36,752 bases of DNA from the NCBI GenBank assembly GCA_030640275.1, contig DAOWJR010000067.1:1-36752 (forward strand). The letters run 5' to 3'. The translations under genes and the position numbers were made by a program. Origin of the DNA: Actinomycetes bacterium (GTDB taxonomy: Bacteria > Actinomycetota > Humimicrobiia > JAHJRV01). Position 1 is the first letter of the stretch; each line of letters begins with the position of its first letter. Of this stretch, positions 34,682-36,752 are shown piece by piece. The notes below the pieces were generated by a model. It worked only from the letters and a program-made list of their open reading frames with translations. It ran no database searches and was not told where the DNA came from.

Positions 34682-35530
34682 ATGTGTATAAAGATAAGAA
34701 ACCTAACATATAGTTATCCAGGCGCAAAGAAAGAAGCTTTAAAAAATATTAATATAGATATTTTTGATGGTCAATTATGTGGTGTATTAGGAAGAAATTT
34801 AACTGGTAAATCAACATTATGTTATGCACTTACGGGATTTATACCACACTTTTTTAAAGGAAGTATAAAGGGAAAAGTGCTTATTGACAATTTGGATACA
34901 GCTAATTTACCTCTTCATAAAATTGTAACTAAAGCGGGATTAGTCTTACAAAATCCATTTAACCAATTATCAGGTGAAAAATTTACAGTATTTGAAGAAG
35001 TAGCTTTTGGTCTGGAAAATTTAGGAGTTTCTCGAAATGAGATGATAGCAAGGGTTAAGGAGATTCTTAGAAAAATAAAAATTTATGATTTGAAAGATAG
35101 ATCACTCTATCATCTTTCAGGGGGTCAACAACAATTAGTTTCTATAGCTTCTGTTTTAGTGATGAAACCTAACATTTTAGTTTTAGATGAACCGACCTCT
35201 CAACTTGACCCAATTAATAGTAAATTGATATTTTCGTTGGTTAAAGAGTTAAATAGAGAGGGAATAACAATAATAATAGTTGAACATAAAATAGAAGAGA
35301 TAGTTGAATTTGCAGATAGAATTCTATTAATTGAAGATGGTGAAATATTATTAGATGAATCTCCTCATGAAATATTTAAATCTCTGAAAAAATATGAAAA
35401 TTATATTAAATATATGAGACCACCCTGTTATGTAGAATTGACTCAAAAAATGGAAGAAGAAGGTCTTTGGGAAAAAACCAATGGTTATCCCATAACATTT
35501 GATCAAGCAAAAAAAGAATTTGAGGTGTAA
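34682..35530 (+). CDS. ecfA1: ECF transporter ATPase EcfA (first)
   Basis: An ABC ATPase energising ECF vitamin/precursor uptake. At 282 residues it has Walker A GRNLTGKS (37-44), Q-loop LVLQNPFNQ, ABC signature LSGGQ (145-149), Walker B LVLDEPT with E170, and the H-loop VEHK. It has the normal catalytic set, except that Walker A has L in place of the usual G in GxNGxGK. A C-terminal extension after about residue 230 is typical of EcfA. The stop is 1 base before the ecfA2 start. Confidence 0.93.
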   Translation: MCIKIRNLTYSYPGAKKEALKNINIDIFDGQLCGVLGRNLTGKSTLCYALTGFIPHFFKGSIKGKVLIDNLDTANLPLHKIVTKAGLVLQNPFNQLSGEKFTVFEEVAFGLENLGVSRNEMIARVKEILRKIKIYDLKDRSLYHLSGGQQQLVSIASVLVMKPNILVLDEPTSQLDPINSKLIFSLVKELNREGITIIIVEHKIEEIVEFADRILLIEDGEILLDESPHEIFKSLKKYENYIKYMRPPCYVELTQKMEEEGLWEKTNGYPITFDQAKKEFEV

Positions 35531-35531
35531 T

Positions 35532-36329
35532 TTGCCAAAAATATTAGTGGAGAAATTAGAATTTACTTATCCATCAGGTTTAAAAGCATTAAAAGGAATA
35601 GACTTAAAGATAGAAAATGGTGAATCTGTTGCTGTAATTGGAGAAAATGGTTCTGGAAAGACTACTTTAGTTAAGCATTTCAATGGACTCTTAAAACCAT
35701 CATCTGGTCAAGTATGGATAGGAAAAAAGAATACTAAAAATTATACAACTGCTGAAATTTCAAAAACTGTAGGATATGTTTTTCAGAATCCCGAAAACCA
35801 GTTGTTTAAAGAAACAGTAAGAGAAGAATTAATTTTTGGACCTGAGAATATTAGATTTTCAGAAGATAAAATTAAAGATATAGTAGAAAAGATAGCTCAT
35901 TTGACTGATATTTATGATATTTTAGATTCAAATCAAAGAGAATTAAATTTTTTTCAAAAACAATGGGTGGCAATTGCTTCAACATTGACAATGGACTCTA
36001 AGATTTTAATTCTTGACGAACCAAATACCAGTCAGGATTTTCTTGGTGTAGAAAAATTAATAAAATTGATAAATAACCTTTTGATGAAAAATAAAACAGT
36101 AATAACAATTACTCATGATTTAGATTTTGCATTAAAAATTTCAAATAGATTTATAGTTATTAGTGATGGAAAGATATTACTGGATAGATCACCTCGAAAT
36201 ATTTTTGCAAAGAAGCAAGAATTAATTAAAGCAAATCTTATTCCCCCTCCCATACCGAGATTGGGAATATCACTCGGTTTTAAATATCCTCCATTAAATA
36301 TTGATGATTTTATTAATATGTATAAATAA
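35532..36329 (+). CDS. ecfA2: ECF transporter ATPase EcfA' (second), degenerate signature
   Basis: The partner ATPase of the ECF module, 265 residues from the TTG at 35532 (SD GAGGTG, 4-5 bases away). The ATG at 35499 lies inside ecfA1 and gives 11 extra residues unlike the family. Walker A GENGSGKT (37-44), Q-loop VFQNPENQ, Walker B LILDEPN with E163 and H-loop ITHD are present, but the ABC signature reads L138-N-F-F-Q142 where LSGGQ is expected, and the following R is W145. The D-loop is SQD rather than GLDP. The reading frame is clean here, so it is not a local frameshift. Confidence 0.93.
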   Translation: MPKILVEKLEFTYPSGLKALKGIDLKIENGESVAVIGENGSGKTTLVKHFNGLLKPSSGQVWIGKKNTKNYTTAEISKTVGYVFQNPENQLFKETVREELIFGPENIRFSEDKIKDIVEKIAHLTDIYDILDSNQRELNFFQKQWVAIASTLTMDSKILILDEPNTSQDFLGVEKLIKLINNLLMKNKTVITITHDLDFALKISNRFIVISDGKILLDRSPRNIFAKKQELIKANLIPPPIPRLGISLGFKYPPLNIDDFINMYK

Positions 36330-36704
36330 TTATTATTGAACTATTTAAGAGCTGTGTTACAACTAACTAAATTATTTTTCTTTGCTTATTCCATTAAAAA
36401 TTTAGTTAAAAAATATTTTATTGAAAATTTTGTATTATAATAAAATTAATTTTATAAGAGAGTAATAAAAATTTTAAAATTTAACTATGTTATGACTTAA
36501 TTAAAACGTTCCCTTTTAACTATTGACAATTCTATTTTTTTTATTTAGTATTTCACTGAATTAAAACTTATATCAAATATAATTTTGTATAATAAGAAAA
36601 AAGAAGTTGTAAATCTTAAATTAGAAGTAGCACTTAGAAAATAAAGAGGAGGTGATTTCATAAAAAATAATTTGAAAGTAAAAAAATGATAAGGAGGTTT
36701 TTAA
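36330..36704 (+). promoter_or_regulatory. Intergenic region with candidate promoters and stem-loop
   Basis: After ecfA2, TAACTAAATT (36364-36373) and AATTTAGTTA (36399-36408) form a 10-bp A/T stem with a long loop, a weak terminator at best. TTGACA at 36523-36528 is 17 bases from TAGTAT (36546-36551), and a TATAAT at 36588-36593 lacks a good -35. These could drive the gene starting at 36705. No RNA gene or repeat was recognised in the rest. Confidence 0.45.
36647..36689 (+). other. Strong SD followed by ATA-started micro-ORF
   Basis: AGGAGGTGAT (36647-36656) is complementary to 10 bases of the expected 16S 3' end, but 7 bases after GGAGG the codon is ATA (36660-36662), not ATG. If used, it encodes IKNNLKVKK and stops at TGA 36687-36689, just before the SD of the next gene. 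It may be a leader peptide or a decayed start. Confidence 0.3.
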
Positions 36705-36752
36705 ATGAATTTTTTTAAAAAGATATTTTTAACAATTGTAACCCTATCAATT
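36705..36752 (+). CDS. Start of a secreted or membrane protein (3' end outside window)
   Basis: AAGGAGG at 36691-36697 lies 7 bases before the ATG at 36705. The 16 visible codons read MNFFKKIFLTIVTLSI, a basic start followed by a hydrophobic stretch, as in a signal peptide. Nothing else can be said from this window. Confidence 0.7.
   Translation, partial: MNFFKKIFLTIVTLSI

Noticed and set aside
1..36752. CRISPR arrays, tRNA and rRNA genes.
   Set aside because: No regularly spaced repeats, no tRNA-like cloverleaf with TTCGA-type arm and no rRNA sequence was recognised on either strand.

Overview
The window is an AT-rich bacterial chromosome segment that is almost entirely housekeeping genes. 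The genes from pdxS to ecfA2 lie on the + strand in an order typical of Firmicutes-like genomes: yebC-ruvCAB-queA-tgt-yajC-secDF-rel-hisS-aspS-6S RNA, then alaS-ruvX-mltG-yqeG. Low GC, frequent TTG starts with good Shine-Dalgarno (SD) sites, a predicted PPi-type phosphofructokinase and an EF-G-like factor fit an uncultured anaerobe. Atribacterota (JS1/OP9) or a deep clostridial relative would fit, but this is inference and no marker here settles it.

Layout. 1-2948: the 3' part of a HemN/HemW-like radical SAM gene, then a PA-domain/M28-like (DUF4910-type) aminopeptidase. 2945-6796 (- strand): rhomboid protease, 6-phosphofructokinase and an EF-G-like GTPase with an unusual structured leader. 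6797-8400: an IS200/IS605-type element carrying tnpB, with a strong palindrome-bearing promoter upstream and an omega-RNA-like right end that runs into the 3' end of the next gene. 8374-9393 (- strand): a secreted coiled-coil/3D-domain cell-wall protein. 9633-16444: pdxST (vitamin B6), yebC, ruvCAB (Holliday junctions), queA-tgt (queuosine). 16500-20011: yajC, an HD-domain protein, secD, secF. 20134-26105: rel, an MBL hydrolase, hisS, aspS. 26165-26340: 6S RNA. 26493-32771: DUF948 protein, AI-2E family permease, alaS (split by a -1 frameshift), ruvX, mltG, yqeG. 32879-36329: acylphosphatase, then a QueT-EcfT-EcfA-EcfA' transporter that could supply the queuosine precursor used by Tgt and QueA. 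36330-36752: an intergenic region with tandem SD sites and the start of a secreted protein.

Most interesting points. (1) SecD and SecF have both lost the three charged residues regarded as the proton path of SecDF, in alignments that need no gaps. (2) alaS is broken by a -1 shift exactly at an in-phase U UUU UUG heptamer, just after the catalytic half. (3) The second ECF ATPase lacks the ABC signature (LNFFQ in place of LSGGQ). (4) The EF-G-like gene has its SD on the far side of a hairpin that would bring it to normal distance from the start. (5) The tnpB promoter holds a perfect 14-bp palindrome that resembles a Gram-positive LexA box. No CRISPR array, tRNA or rRNA was seen.
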